This document shows positions 1-5,879 of a stretch of DNA of 16,433 bases, piece by piece. Each line of letters starts with the position of its first letter. The first letter of the stretch is position 1. The notes below the pieces were generated by a model that saw only the letters and a list, made by a program, of their open reading frames with translations, was not told where the DNA came from and searched no databases. The position numbers and the translations under genes were made by a program. Source of the DNA: CAZLYF01 sp964586835 (GTDB taxonomy: Bacteria; Bacillota; Clostridia; Christensenellales; Aristaeellaceae); assembly GCA_964586835.1 (NCBI GenBank), contig CAZPIC010000042.1, forward strand, positions 1 to 16,433. Direction: 5' to 3'.

Positions 1-570
1 AGCTGCATACAGTTGAAAGCAGATGAGTGTCCAATCCAATCCGTATCCGAATCCGTATCCGTATCCGAATCCGAATCCATATCCGAATCCAAATCCGAAT
101 ACAATCCCCCGACGGAAGCCAAAGCCGAATCCAAGCCCAGAGCAAGGGCGGAAAGGAGGGAGAAGGGCACAGAGGCTGCTTTTCGAAAACTGTGGCAGCT
201 GTATCCCCGCAAAGAGGGCAGACAGCAGGCCTTCCAGGCGTACCTGAAAGCCAGGAAAGAGGGGGCGACAGACAGCGAAATAGAGGCCGGCATCCGGACA
301 TACACCGAACTGCTGCGGCTGTCCGGGACGGAGCTCAAGTACGTGAAGCATGGGTCTACCTGGTTTGCCGGCAGGTGCTGGCAGGATGACTATGCCGGGC
401 AGCTGAAGTCCGCGCGAAGAGACGGTGTCAAGCGCCCCCGTTACGCGGCGGAGCGCGACTACACGGAAGAAGAGCTGGAGGCGGCTACCTGTATGGCGGC
501 GCTGCTGCAGGAAGCGCGGGCCCTGGAGGCCCAGGCGGGCTGCGCGGCAGAACGGAGGGAACCGGAATGA
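1..570 (+). CDS. Phage replisome organizer / replication protein, C-terminal part (5' end outside window)
   Basis: The reading frame is open from the first base with no stop, so the true start probably lies upstream; the TTG at 13 is only the first possible start inside the window. After a Ser/Glu/Val-rich linker encoded by a hexanucleotide repeat (about 31-105) and a basic segment comes a compact domain at about 170-400: a Leu-Trp-x-x-Tyr-Pro-Arg-Lys start, an amphipathic middle, and a Ser-Thr-Trp-Phe-Ala-Gly-x-x-Trp end. This is the usual C-terminal domain of Firmicutes phage replisome organizers, which normally have an N-terminal winged-helix DNA-binding domain and help load the helicase on the phage origin. 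The family assignment is from remembered motif patterns. The stop overlaps the next start (ATGA), so the two genes are translationally linked in a phage early operon. Confidence 0.7.
   Translation, partial: SCIQLKADECPIQSVSESVSVSESESISESKSEYNPPTEAKAESKPRARAERREKGTEAAFRKLWQLYPRKEGRQQAFQAYLKARKEGATDSEIEAGIRTYTELLRLSGTELKYVKHGSTWFAGRCWQDDYAGQLKSARRDGVKRPRYAAERDYTEEELEAATCMAALLQEARALEAQAGCAAERREPE
31..105 (+). repeat. Degenerate hexanucleotide tandem repeat (TCCGWA-type) inside the replication gene
   Basis: Roughly a dozen copies of TCCGAA/TCCGTA, with single-base variants (TCCATA, TCCAAA), run without interruption. In the gene frame they encode alternating Ser-Glu and Ser-Val/Ile/Lys. Because the unit is six bases, gain or loss of units changes only linker length and never the frame; all three forward frames stay open through it. 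Confidence 0.9.
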
Positions 571-800
571 CCAACCTTGAATGGCTCAGAACACTGAGCG
601 AGGAAGAACTGGCGGCAGGCTACTGTGAGGCAACGGAGCTGGGAAGCACTTATCCCTGGTGCAGGAGGGTGCCGGCAACGGAGTGCGTGCGGACAGCCTG
701 TGACAGATGCATGGTGTCCTGGCTGCAGGACGCGCACCGTGACCATGATGACAGGCTGCCCTGGGAAGAGGAGGGGCAGTTTTCAGAGGACAGGGGCTGA
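567..800 (+). CDS. Small Cys-rich phage protein, hypothetical
   Basis: This 77-residue acidic protein starts at an ATG that overlaps the previous stop by four bases, so its translation is probably coupled. It begins with a Thr-Asn-x-Glu-Trp helix and an Ser-Glu-Glu-Glu-Leu-Ala motif, followed by cysteines at residues 20, 32, 40, 45 and 48 (the last two form Cys-x-x-Cys) and a Trp-Leu helix. Short proteins of this layout are common beside replication genes in Clostridia phages and may bind a metal ion, but no function is established. It is probably a real gene because of the overlap arrangement and the recognisable N-terminal pattern. Confidence 0.6.
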   Translation: MTNLEWLRTLSEEELAAGYCEATELGSTYPWCRRVPATECVRTACDRCMVSWLQDAHRDHDDRLPWEEEGQFSEDRG

Positions 801-829
801 GACGCCTGTCCGAGAAGGGAGAGCATGCG

Positions 830-1210
830 GTGGAACAACACGACAGGGAGACTCCCGTCACGCCCGAGCAGCGTGCCTTGATCGAGGAGGCTATGCGGCT
901 GGCGGTAGAGCAGACGCTGATGGCAGGCAATTCCATCACCAAGGAGCACAGGCTCAATGCATGCCGGGCAGTGGAAAGGAGGCTGTATGGGCTTCCTCAC
1001 CTGTACGCGCGAATCCGTCGGGGCAGGAGCCTCTGCTACCATGCAGGGTCAGCAAAAAGGCCAGCCCCGCTGGGGCTGATCAGGCCGGAAGCTTGGCATG
1101 GCGGCTTTTCCCCCTCCATCCCCGCGGAAATTTCCTGCCAGGACCCGCTGATCTTTGCGCTTAAAGGTTGTGAGACATCGAGGATTTCTTTCGCGCTCAA
1201 CCTGACATGA
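830..1210 (+). CDS. Truncated RinA/ArpU-like phage regulator N-terminus running into unrelated sequence
   Basis: A GTG start at 830 follows a GAAGGGAG ribosome binding site. The first ~63 residues look phage-derived, ending in Ala-Cys-Arg-Ala-Val-Glu-Arg-Arg-Leu-Tyr-Gly-Leu-Pro, a pattern I associate with the N-terminal helix of RinA/ArpU-type late-gene regulators (alternating Lys/Arg-Arg-Leu-Tyr and Leu-Pro). After about position 1020 the family pattern stops, and the rest (to 1210) has the composition of translated non-coding DNA. The natural reading is a phage gene broken near 1015-1060 whose frame happens to stay open to a chance stop. The family assignment is moderate and the breakpoint is an inference. 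Confidence 0.45.
   Translation: MEQHDRETPVTPEQRALIEEAMRLAVEQTLMAGNSITKEHRLNACRAVERRLYGLPHLYARIRRGRSLCYHAGSAKRPAPLGLIRPEAWHGGFSPSIPAEISCQDPLIFALKGCETSRISFALNLT
1054..1078 (-). terminator. Possible minus-strand intrinsic terminator
   Basis: CAGCCCC at 1062-1068 and GGGGCTG at 1072-1078 form a perfect 7-bp stem with a 3-base loop. On the minus strand the hairpin is followed by GGCC and then five T (the AAAAA at 1054-1058 on the + strand). No convincing minus-strand gene feeds into it, so it may be a leftover. Confidence 0.3.
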
Positions 1211-1536
1211 GGCGCTGCGGTTCGCGGCGTACCTGAGCTAATTGCGCTGCGCCTGTTTTACAGACGTCAAGCCACAGATTCGACATGAGATTTTTCGAGT
1301 AACTGCAGTAATTTATTTCTTGAAGCAGGATAATATGCCTTCTCTGACAGGAGAAGCGTTGTGTATTCTTTGAAATTGTAATTATTGACAATCTTAACCA
1401 GCCCTAACGTGCGGATGATGAAGCTTATGTGGAAGGAGCTGCGGACTACGCGCTTCGGATCAGACCCCGCATCAGCTCAGGCTTCTTTTATTGGACTCTT
1501 CCAAGTGCCATCCCCAGCATGACGGTCTGCTGTGTT

Positions 1537-1625
1537 AGCCGCTTTGCAGCTGCGAAAAGCAGCGCTTCGCACTGCGTGAAAAAGTTGTGAAAAGCAGCAC
1601 TCTGTGCTGCGTAAAAATGTTGTGG
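1537..1625 (+). repeat. Short palindromic module cluster (three hairpins with GTGAAAA-type linkers), copy 1
   Basis: Three hairpins follow one another: 1537-1551 (6-bp stem, one mismatch, TTT loop), 1559-1575 (7-bp stem, one mismatch, TTC loop) and 1594-1610 (perfect 7-bp stem, TCT loop). Each is followed by a purine-rich linker: GCGAAAA, GTGAAAA or GTAAAAA. The same architecture, with 6-7 bp stems, three-base loops and GTGAAGA/GTAAAGA linkers, makes up the large array at 6070-6621. The identical cluster recurs in the second 713-bp copy (3338-3426). Confidence 0.8.
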
Positions 1626-1626
1626 T

Positions 1627-1746
1627 TTAGCATCTGCGGGCGTGTTGGCCAAGGCGCGCATGTCTTGTCAAGCAGAAATCTCGGGTGGTCAACGCGATAC
1701 ATCTTCCGGATGCGTATGCTTCTCTGATATCATTGATCTGGGACAT
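1627..1746 (-). pseudogene. istA: IS21-family transposase IstA, 5' fragment (copy 1)
   Basis: On the minus strand an ATG at 1746 is preceded by AAAGGAGG and AAGGAGAAG purine runs. It opens a 39-codon frame starting Met-Ser-Gln-Ile-Asn-Asp-Ile-Arg-Glu-Ala-Tyr and continuing through Ser-Gly-Arg-x-Ile-Ala. This is how IS21-type IstA transposases begin, just before their helix-turn-helix. The similarity fades after about 25 residues and the frame ends at 1627, next to the palindromic modules; full IstA proteins are several hundred residues, so only a relic remains. Upstream (1846-1906) are two copies of a TTTTCCCGGGAATTCC-like motif, as expected for the multiple terminal repeats of IS21 elements. 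The family assignment rests on the short N-terminal motif. Confidence 0.5.
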
Positions 1747-1845
1747 GCTGAGCACTTCTCCTTTTCCTCCTTTGCTGTTGATTGCGTTACAACAAAGGAT
1801 ATGGGGCAGGGGACAGCCGTTCAACTGACCCTTTCTCATTATGAT

Positions 1846-1923
1846 TTTTCCCGGGAATTCCTGATGATGATTTCCGGACATGCTGATGCTCTTTTCCGGG
1901 AATTCCAGATTACGTTAAACACA
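1846..1923 (-). mobile_element. IS21-like element end with repeated terminal motif (copy 1)
   Basis: Read on the minus strand, this segment starts with TGTGTTTAAC and contains GGAATTCCCGGAAAA (1892-1906 on +) and GGAATTCCCGGGAAAA (1846-1861 on +), 46 bases apart, upstream of the istA start. IS21-family ends typically carry several copies of a short repeat. In copy 2 the outer motif is mutated, which fits decay. The exact outer boundary is a guess. Confidence 0.4.
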
Positions 1924-1937
1924 CATGCACACAGGCG

Positions 1938-2099
1938 GACACAGTACTCATCTGCATGGCCGGTGAGACCGTCACCGATTTGCCCGCGCCGCTAGTGCCA
2001 AAGCAGAAACTGGGCGTGGCGCTGATCGCATCATGAGGCTTATCGCGGGCGCGGAACAGGCCAGAAAAGGGATGTTCCTATACAGTCTTCTCAAAACGA
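1938..2099 (+). other. Unassigned spacer between repeat copy 1 and hicAB
   Basis: This spacer of about 160 bases has no gene I can support. A 26-codon frame from ATG 1956 to TGA 2036 overlaps by ATGA with a second short frame from 2033, but neither has a ribosome binding site or a recognisable domain. They could be a frameshifted relic of a phage gene. Confidence 0.3.
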
Positions 2100-2129
2100 T
2101 TGACACCACGGGTGACACCATGCTATGCT
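2100..2129 (+). promoter_or_regulatory. Sigma-70-type promoter of hicAB
   Basis: A consensus -35 TTGACA at 2100-2105 and a -10 TATGCT at 2124-2129 are separated by 18 bases. Transcription would start near 2136, about 16 bases before the hicA start codon. HicB proteins with a C-terminal DNA-binding domain commonly repress their own promoter, so an operator is likely here, but I see no clear palindrome to name as the site. Confidence 0.65.
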
Positions 2130-2151
2130 TCTATTGCAAGGGGGATTGGTG

Positions 2152-2406
2152 ATGTCGTCATGGGATAAACTACTGCAGCGTATACTGACGTTATCGAACG
2201 ATCTTCGATTCGACGAGCTGCGCAAAGTTCTGGAAATTTACGGATACGAGATGAAAGTGCCGCGAGGCGGCAGTAGCCACGTCACGTTTCGCAGACCCGG
2301 TTGCGCACCAATCACAATTCCCCGGCATGAGCTCATCAAGAAGGTTTATGTCGTGATGGTCAGAGACGTTGTGGAAAGTGAGGCAAGCAACAATGAAAAC
2401 CGTTGA
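2152..2406 (+). CDS. hicA: HicA-family mRNA interferase toxin
   Basis: The 84-residue protein starts at ATG 2152, eight bases after AAGGGGG; an in-frame ATG at 2125 lies on the promoter -10 and is less likely. The HicA fold is a small double-stranded-RNA-binding-like domain. Visible here are the opening Asp-Leu-Arg-Phe-Asp-Glu-Leu-Arg helix, the Gly-Tyr-Glu strand, and the catalytic Gly-Gly-Ser-Ser-His motif with His43, then Ile-Pro-Arg-His near residues 56-59. HicA cleaves mRNA and halts growth unless bound by HicB. Its stop overlaps the start of hicB by 14 bases, the usual toxin-first order. The operon sits between two long direct repeats and behind its own promoter, which suggests a mobile or stabilising cassette. 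All expected key residues are present. Confidence 0.9.
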   Translation: MSSWDKLLQRILTLSNDLRFDELRKVLEIYGYEMKVPRGGSSHVTFRRPGCAPITIPRHELIKKVYVVMVRDVVESEASNNENR

Positions 2407-2764
2407 ATACTATCTGTCGCTCCCGTACCGCATGGAACTCGTGGAAGACAAAGACGAAGGCGGCTTCGTTGTCTCCTTCCCCGACTTGAAAGGATGCATC
2501 AGCACCGGCGATACGCTGGATCAGGCTGTAGCAAACGCAAAAGACGCACAGCGCGAATGGCTGACCGCAGCGTTGGAAGACGGCTATTCCGTACCGGAGC
2601 CGGATGAACTGGACAGCTATTCGGGGCAGTTCAAGCTGCGCATTCCCAAGTCGCTGCACCGAGAACTGGCGGAGCATTCCAAACGAGAAGGCATCAGTAT
2701 GAATCAATACTGCCTGTACCTTCTCTCACGGAACGATTCGCTCGCTGCCGTAAAAGTCAAATAA
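2393..2764 (+). CDS. hicB: HicB-family antitoxin with ribbon-helix-helix C-terminus
   Basis: This 123-residue protein starts at ATG 2393, inside the end of hicA, with GTGAGG upstream. A GTG at 2369 would add eight residues but lacks a good ribosome binding site. Residues 1-70 form the partly degraded RNase H-like HicB domain that binds and blocks HicA: Tyr-Tyr-Leu-Ser-Leu-Pro-Tyr, then Glu-Gly-Gly-Phe-Val-Val-Ser-Phe-Pro-Asp-Leu and Gly-Cys-x-Ser-x-Gly-Asp-Thr. Residues 78-112 (Gly-Gln-Phe-x-Leu-Arg-Ile-Pro-Lys-Ser-Leu-His ... Ser-Met-Asn-Gln-Tyr) match an Arc-type ribbon-helix-helix DNA-binding domain, so this antitoxin probably also autoregulates the operon. Toxin and antitoxin are translationally coupled through the overlap. 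Confidence 0.9.
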   Translation: MKTVEYYLSLPYRMELVEDKDEGGFVVSFPDLKGCISTGDTLDQAVANAKDAQREWLTAALEDGYSVPEPDELDSYSGQFKLRIPKSLHRELAEHSKREGISMNQYCLYLLSRNDSLAAVKVK

Positions 2765-2810
2765 CAGAAAAGCGGTCTGTGTTCACATCCCGCTCCCTGT
2801 CTTCCGATCA

Positions 2811-2843
2811 TGGCAGCCCTTACAGAGGGGCTGCCAGTTTTTT
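2811..2843 (+). terminator. Intrinsic terminator of hicAB
   Basis: TGGCAGCCC and GGGCTGCCA form a perfect 9-bp stem around an eight-base loop, followed after AG by six T at 2838-2843. It ends the hicAB transcript. The IS200-like left end begins directly after the T-run. Confidence 0.9.
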
Positions 2844-2844
2844 G

Positions 2845-3025
2845 GTGCACTTTAGCTCACAAAGCCACCAGCAGCGCTGGTGGAGATAAAAAGCTTTAGC
2901 TGTCAGAAACCTCCTTTGCTACAATCGAAGTGGTCTGGCAACCGTATCGATAGCAAAGGAGGTTTATCATCGTAGATGAATGACAGTAAAAGTTTATCAC
3001 ACACCAAATGGAACTGTAAATACCA
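2845..3025 (+). mobile_element. IS200/IS605-like element, left end and start of tnpA (truncated)
   Basis: The first 50 bases (2845-2894) recur at 16384-16433 with four differences and contain the subterminal hairpin CCACCAGC-AGC-GCTGGTGG, the kind of structure that TnpA recognises at IS200 ends. Next comes a perfect 14-bp inverted repeat (2907-2920 with 2952-2965) whose right arm contains the AAAGGAGG ribosome binding site, so the leader RNA would hide its own binding site. Such sequestration is known for IS200 tnpA. The transposase frame then starts at 2976. The element is cut at about 3025, where the second 713-bp repeat begins; its right end is not in the window. Confidence 0.8.
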
Positions 3026-3026
3026 C
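2976..3026 (+). pseudogene. tnpA: IS200-like transposase TnpA, first 17 codons only
   Basis: From ATG 2976 the frame reads MNDSKSLSHTKWNCKYH, an excellent match to the N-terminus of IS200-type single-strand Y1 transposases (Ser-Leu-x-His-Thr-Lys-Trp-Asn-Cys-Lys-Tyr-His, normally followed by Ile/Val-Val-Phe-x-Pro-Lys-Tyr-Arg). The next codons belong to the 713-bp repeat and the frame stops about 22 codons later. The catalytic His-x-His pair and the Tyr are absent, so it is non-functional. The ribosome binding site lies 13 bases upstream inside the inverted repeat, longer than normal spacing. Confidence 0.85.
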
Positions 3027-3337
3027 GGCGTACCTGAGCTAATTGCGCTGCACCTGCTTTTCAGACATCAAGTCAACGATTCAGCCTGAAATTTAACGGA
3101 TAACTGCGGTAATATTCACCTTAAAGCCAGTGAATATGCCTTCTCTGGCAGGAGAAGCGTTGCGTATCCTTTGAAATTGTAATTTTTGACAATCTTAATC
3201 AGCATTAACGTGCGGATGATGAAGCTTATGTGGAAGGAGCTGCGGACTACGCCCTTCGGACCAGACTTCGCATCAGCTCAGGCTTCTTTTCCTGGACCCT
3301 TCCAAGTGCCATTCCCAGCATGACGGTCTGCTGTGTT

Positions 3338-3426
3338 AGCCGCTTTGCAGCTGCGAAAAGCAGCGCTTCGCACTGCGTGAAAAAGTTGTGAAAAGCAGCA
3401 CTCTGTGCTGCGTAAAAATGTTGTGG
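3338..3426 (+). repeat. Short palindromic module cluster, copy 2
   Basis: Hairpins at 3338-3352, 3360-3376 and 3395-3411, with GCGAAAA, GTGAAAA and GTAAAAA linkers, are identical to the cluster in copy 1. They belong to the same module family as the 123-bp array further right. Confidence 0.8.
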
Positions 3427-3427
3427 T

Positions 3428-3547
3428 TTAGCATCTGCGGGCGTGTTGGCCAAGGCGCGCATGTCTTGTCAAGCAGAAATCTCGGGTGGTCAACGCGATA
3501 CATCTTCCGGATGCGTATGCTTCTCTGATATCATTGATCTGGGACAT
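3428..3547 (-). pseudogene. istA: IS21-family IstA, 5' fragment (copy 2)
   Basis: This is the same 39-codon minus-strand frame as at 1627-1746, base for base, starting Met-Ser-Gln-Ile-Asn-Asp-Ile-Arg and ending beside the palindromic modules. Identity of both fragments, including the breakpoint, shows that they were duplicated or converted together rather than arising from two independent insertions. Confidence 0.5.
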
Positions 3548-3756
3548 GCTGAGCACTTCTCCTTTTCCTCCTTTGCTGTTGATTGCGTTACAACAAAGGA
3601 TATGGGGCAGGGGACAGCCGTTCAACTGACCCTTTCTCATTATGATTTTTCCCGGGAATTCCTGATGATGATTTCCGGACATGCTGATGCTCTTTTCAGG
3701 GAATATCAGATTACTTTAAACACACGTGTACACAGGCGTATTTTCCCCTCATGCGG

Positions 3757-3785
3757 TTGACCCTAAAGCTACTTGATACTTTATG
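3757..3785 (+). promoter_or_regulatory. Possible promoter of the flavoprotein gene
   Basis: TTGACC at 3757-3762 and TTTATG at 3780-3785 are 17 bases apart. The -10 is poor, so this is a candidate only. It would give a leader of about 90 bases, in which I see no known riboswitch. Confidence 0.3.
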
Positions 3786-3882
3786 TTTACAGAGGGGGAT
3801 GGCAATTAGCTATCTTGATAAATATCTCCCTTCTGTCAAGAGACATGCTTGCGCCTTATACCCCAGATGAAGGAGGAGCTCT

Positions 3883-5796
3883 ATGAAACGTCTGCTCTCT
3901 GTTCTACTTATTTGTGGTTTGTTATGCTCATTAACCCTCACTGCAACAGCAGGATGGGTGACGCCTTTATCGGCTGTCCAGAATTGGGATGAAGAAGTTG
4001 ATTTTGTCATCGTCGGCTTTGGACTGGCTGGGGCGGCAGCTGCGGTCGAAGCGCATGATATTGACCCCGATGCCAAAATTGTCATCTTGGAAAAGATGCC
4101 AATAGAGCTTGCGGGCGGTAATTCCATTGCCTCGGGGCAGACATTCATTGTGCCGTCTGAAAACGCAATTCCAGACTTTAAGTTATATTTAGAGTCCTGC
4201 AACATGCCAAACCCTATCCCTGATGAATACCTTACTTGGATGGTGGAAGGGTTCGCTACTCAGCTTCCTTGGATCCAGAGTGTTGCCGAAGGTGTTGATT
4301 ACGAGGCAGGCTACGTTGGCGGCGGAGAGCTGAAGTGGGGAAAGCTGGTCGTGGAGTTTGATACTTTTCCTGGCTCAGATTTTGAAGGTACAAGCGCGCA
4401 CTTGAGGGCAAAGGACATTGGCGCCTTTGAAAAGGGAGGCGTTTGGAACTGCTTTGCAAAAGCCGCGGAAGCTCGTGATCTTGATATACGCTATGAAAAC
4501 CCCGCTATCGGTCTGGTGCAGGATGCCGAGAGCCGAAAAGTTGAAGGTGTTGTTGTGCGAAACAACACGACTGGAAATGAGTATACGATTAAGGGGAATA
4601 AAGGTGTTCTGTTGGCGTGCGGAGGCTATGAAAACAACCTTCAAATGCAGCGTGACTTCCATGGAGTCGATGTTGCCTACACTGCAGGAACACCGGGTAA
4701 TACGGGCGATGGCATCATGATGCTCATGGAGGCAGGCGCGCAGATCTGGCACATGAGAAATCAAACACAGTCTGGAGGTTTCTGGCTGGGGATTAAGGTG
4801 CCTGAATATGAATCTGTCTTCATGCGTAACTTCACTATGGCTGGTAACTCCTGGATAGAGATTGATTCTGACAGCGAGCGTTTTTATGATGAAGCGTATG
4901 GCTATCACCGCCAGCACATGAAACGCGTTGAGCACGGACGATATGTGGATCTGCCACATGAGCGTGCATTGCCTGTGCATCTGATCTTCGATGAAACCAC
5001 ACGCGAAAGCGGCTCTATTGCAACACAATGGCTCGCATGGCCGACAACGACCCTCGGGGTTATTTGGAGCAATGATAATTTGGCCGAGATTGAAAAGGGC
5101 TGGATCACCAAAGCGGATTCTTTAGGCGAATTAGCAGAGAAGATTGGCAGAGATCCCGAAGCGCTCATTGCTACTGTCGATCGCTTTAATGAATTATGCG
5201 ATGAAGGTGTGGATAAAGACTATGGGCGGGATCCCGAAAAAATGGCACGCATCGAGAAAGGACCTTTCTATGCGGTAGAGATCAGTCCTGCGCTGGTATC
5301 GACCACAGGCGGCGCCAAGCGCGATACCCAATCCCGGGTTCTTGACTGGAATGATGAGCCGATCTCCGGCCTGTACGAAGCAGGCGAGCTGGGAAGCTAT
5401 GTCTCTAGCCTTTATCAGAACGGTGTATTCCTTTCGGAAGCCATGCTTTCCGGCCGTGTAGCTGCCCAAACAGCCTTCGGCGGCGTGTCTGAAGTGAAAG
5501 AGCTTTCAAAAGCATCCGATGAACCCGCCTGGCACCAGGCTGCTGACGGAGAGTACACAACAGTCGTTGAAGCCATGCACGGTGATGTAGAGGTAAAGGT
5601 TGTCGTGAAAGATGGCACTTTGACAGACATCGTTCTGGGGCAAGGGCGTGAAGCCATGCTGATTACAGACGAACAGTTGACAGAATATGTACAGGAGATC
5701 ATCGAAACGCAGAGCATTGCGGTTGACGCAGTCTCCGGCGCAACAATAGACTGCCAGGCCATTGTTCAAGCTGTTGTCCAGGCCTTTGACCAATAG
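3883..5796 (+). CDS. Exported FAD-dependent reductase with C-terminal FMN-binding domain (fumarate/urocanate reductase-like)
   Basis: The 637-residue protein starts at ATG 3883 behind AAGGAGG. Residues 1-23 form a Sec signal peptide (Lys-Arg, hydrophobic core, Ala-Thr-Ala) without a lipobox, so it acts outside the membrane. Residues ~40-535 are a fumarate-reductase-type FAD domain: Gly-Phe-Gly-Leu-Ala-Gly at 45-50, the ribose-binding Glu70, Gly-Gly-Asn-Ser at 78-81, and a closing Glu-Ala-Gly-Glu-Leu-Gly at 499-504. Residues ~553-635 are an FMN-binding domain whose Asp615...Ser-Gly-Ala-Thr621 matches the ApbE flavinylation motif, so FMN is probably bound covalently to Thr621. Relatives reduce external acceptors (fumarate, urocanate, acrylates) during anaerobic respiration; the substrate here cannot be read. 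No electron-donor subunit or apbE is nearby. Its more AT-rich codons, compared with the downstream genes, suggest separate acquisition. Confidence 0.85.
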   Translation: MKRLLSVLLICGLLCSLTLTATAGWVTPLSAVQNWDEEVDFVIVGFGLAGAAAAVEAHDIDPDAKIVILEKMPIELAGGNSIASGQTFIVPSENAIPDFKLYLESCNMPNPIPDEYLTWMVEGFATQLPWIQSVAEGVDYEAGYVGGGELKWGKLVVEFDTFPGSDFEGTSAHLRAKDIGAFEKGGVWNCFAKAAEARDLDIRYENPAIGLVQDAESRKVEGVVVRNNTTGNEYTIKGNKGVLLACGGYENNLQMQRDFHGVDVAYTAGTPGNTGDGIMMLMEAGAQIWHMRNQTQSGGFWLGIKVPEYESVFMRNFTMAGNSWIEIDSDSERFYDEAYGYHRQHMKRVEHGRYVDLPHERALPVHLIFDETTRESGSIATQWLAWPTTTLGVIWSNDNLAEIEKGWITKADSLGELAEKIGRDPEALIATVDRFNELCDEGVDKDYGRDPEKMARIEKGPFYAVEISPALVSTTGGAKRDTQSRVLDWNDEPISGLYEAGELGSYVSSLYQNGVFLSEAMLSGRVAAQTAFGGVSEVKELSKASDEPAWHQAADGEYTTVVEAMHGDVEVKVVVKDGTLTDIVLGQGREAMLITDEQLTEYVQEIIETQSIAVDAVSGATIDCQAIVQAVVQAFDQ

Positions 5797-5821
5797 TATG
5801 TTTCTGTAGTCATGATCCCAG

Positions 5822-5860
5822 GCATTTTAGCTAATAAGCCTGACTAAAATGCTTTCCTCT
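5822..5860 (+). terminator. Hairpin after the flavoprotein gene, probable terminator
   Basis: GCATTTTAG (5822-5830) pairs with CTAAAATGC (5844-5852) as a perfect 9-bp stem with a 13-base loop, followed by TTTCCTC. The T-tract is weak, so termination may be partial and shared with the next hairpin. Confidence 0.45.
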
Positions 5861-5879
5861 GGTTTCATCCGGGGAGTCA

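Larger units (their letters stand above)
1225..1937. repeat. 713-bp direct repeat, copy 1
   Basis: This segment aligns without gaps in register with 3026-3738, at a constant offset of 1801 bases. The left ~290 bases differ at many scattered positions. Bases 1513-1896 are identical in both copies, and the last ~41 bases differ again at several positions. The segment holds an IS21-like end with the first codons of istA on the minus strand (right part), three short palindromic modules (1537-1610) and a left part I cannot identify. No terminal inverted repeats join its two ends. With no complete gene inside, it is best read as a compound remnant that was duplicated as a block. Confidence 0.9.
3026..3738. 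repeat. 713-bp direct repeat, copy 2
   Basis: This is the partner of 1225-1937, offset by 1801 bases. Bases 3314-3697 are identical to 1513-1896, while both flanks have diverged. Its left edge falls inside the IS200-like tnpA (after codon 17) and its right edge lies about 19 bases before the possible -35 of the flavoprotein gene. The tnpA sequence does not resume on the right side, so this is not a simple insertion into that element. Confidence 0.9.

Noticed and set aside
1225..1937. Complete insertion sequence
   Set aside because: There is no full transposase frame, no terminal inverted repeats at the two edges and no evident target-site duplication.
1642..1995. Plus-strand open frame across repeat copy 1 (and its partner at 3443-3760)
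   Set aside because: It has no ribosome binding site, the two copies diverge in length after the repeat edge, and the opposite strand gives the more meaningful IstA-like start.
3739..3882. Riboswitch or leader regulator before the flavoprotein gene
   Set aside because: I looked for conserved FMN, cobalamin or SAM riboswitch cores and saw none; the leader is short and AT-rich.
4375..5028. 217-codon minus-strand open frame inside the flavoprotein gene
   Set aside because: It lies wholly opposite well-supported FAD-domain coding sequence and shows no ribosome binding site or recognisable domain.
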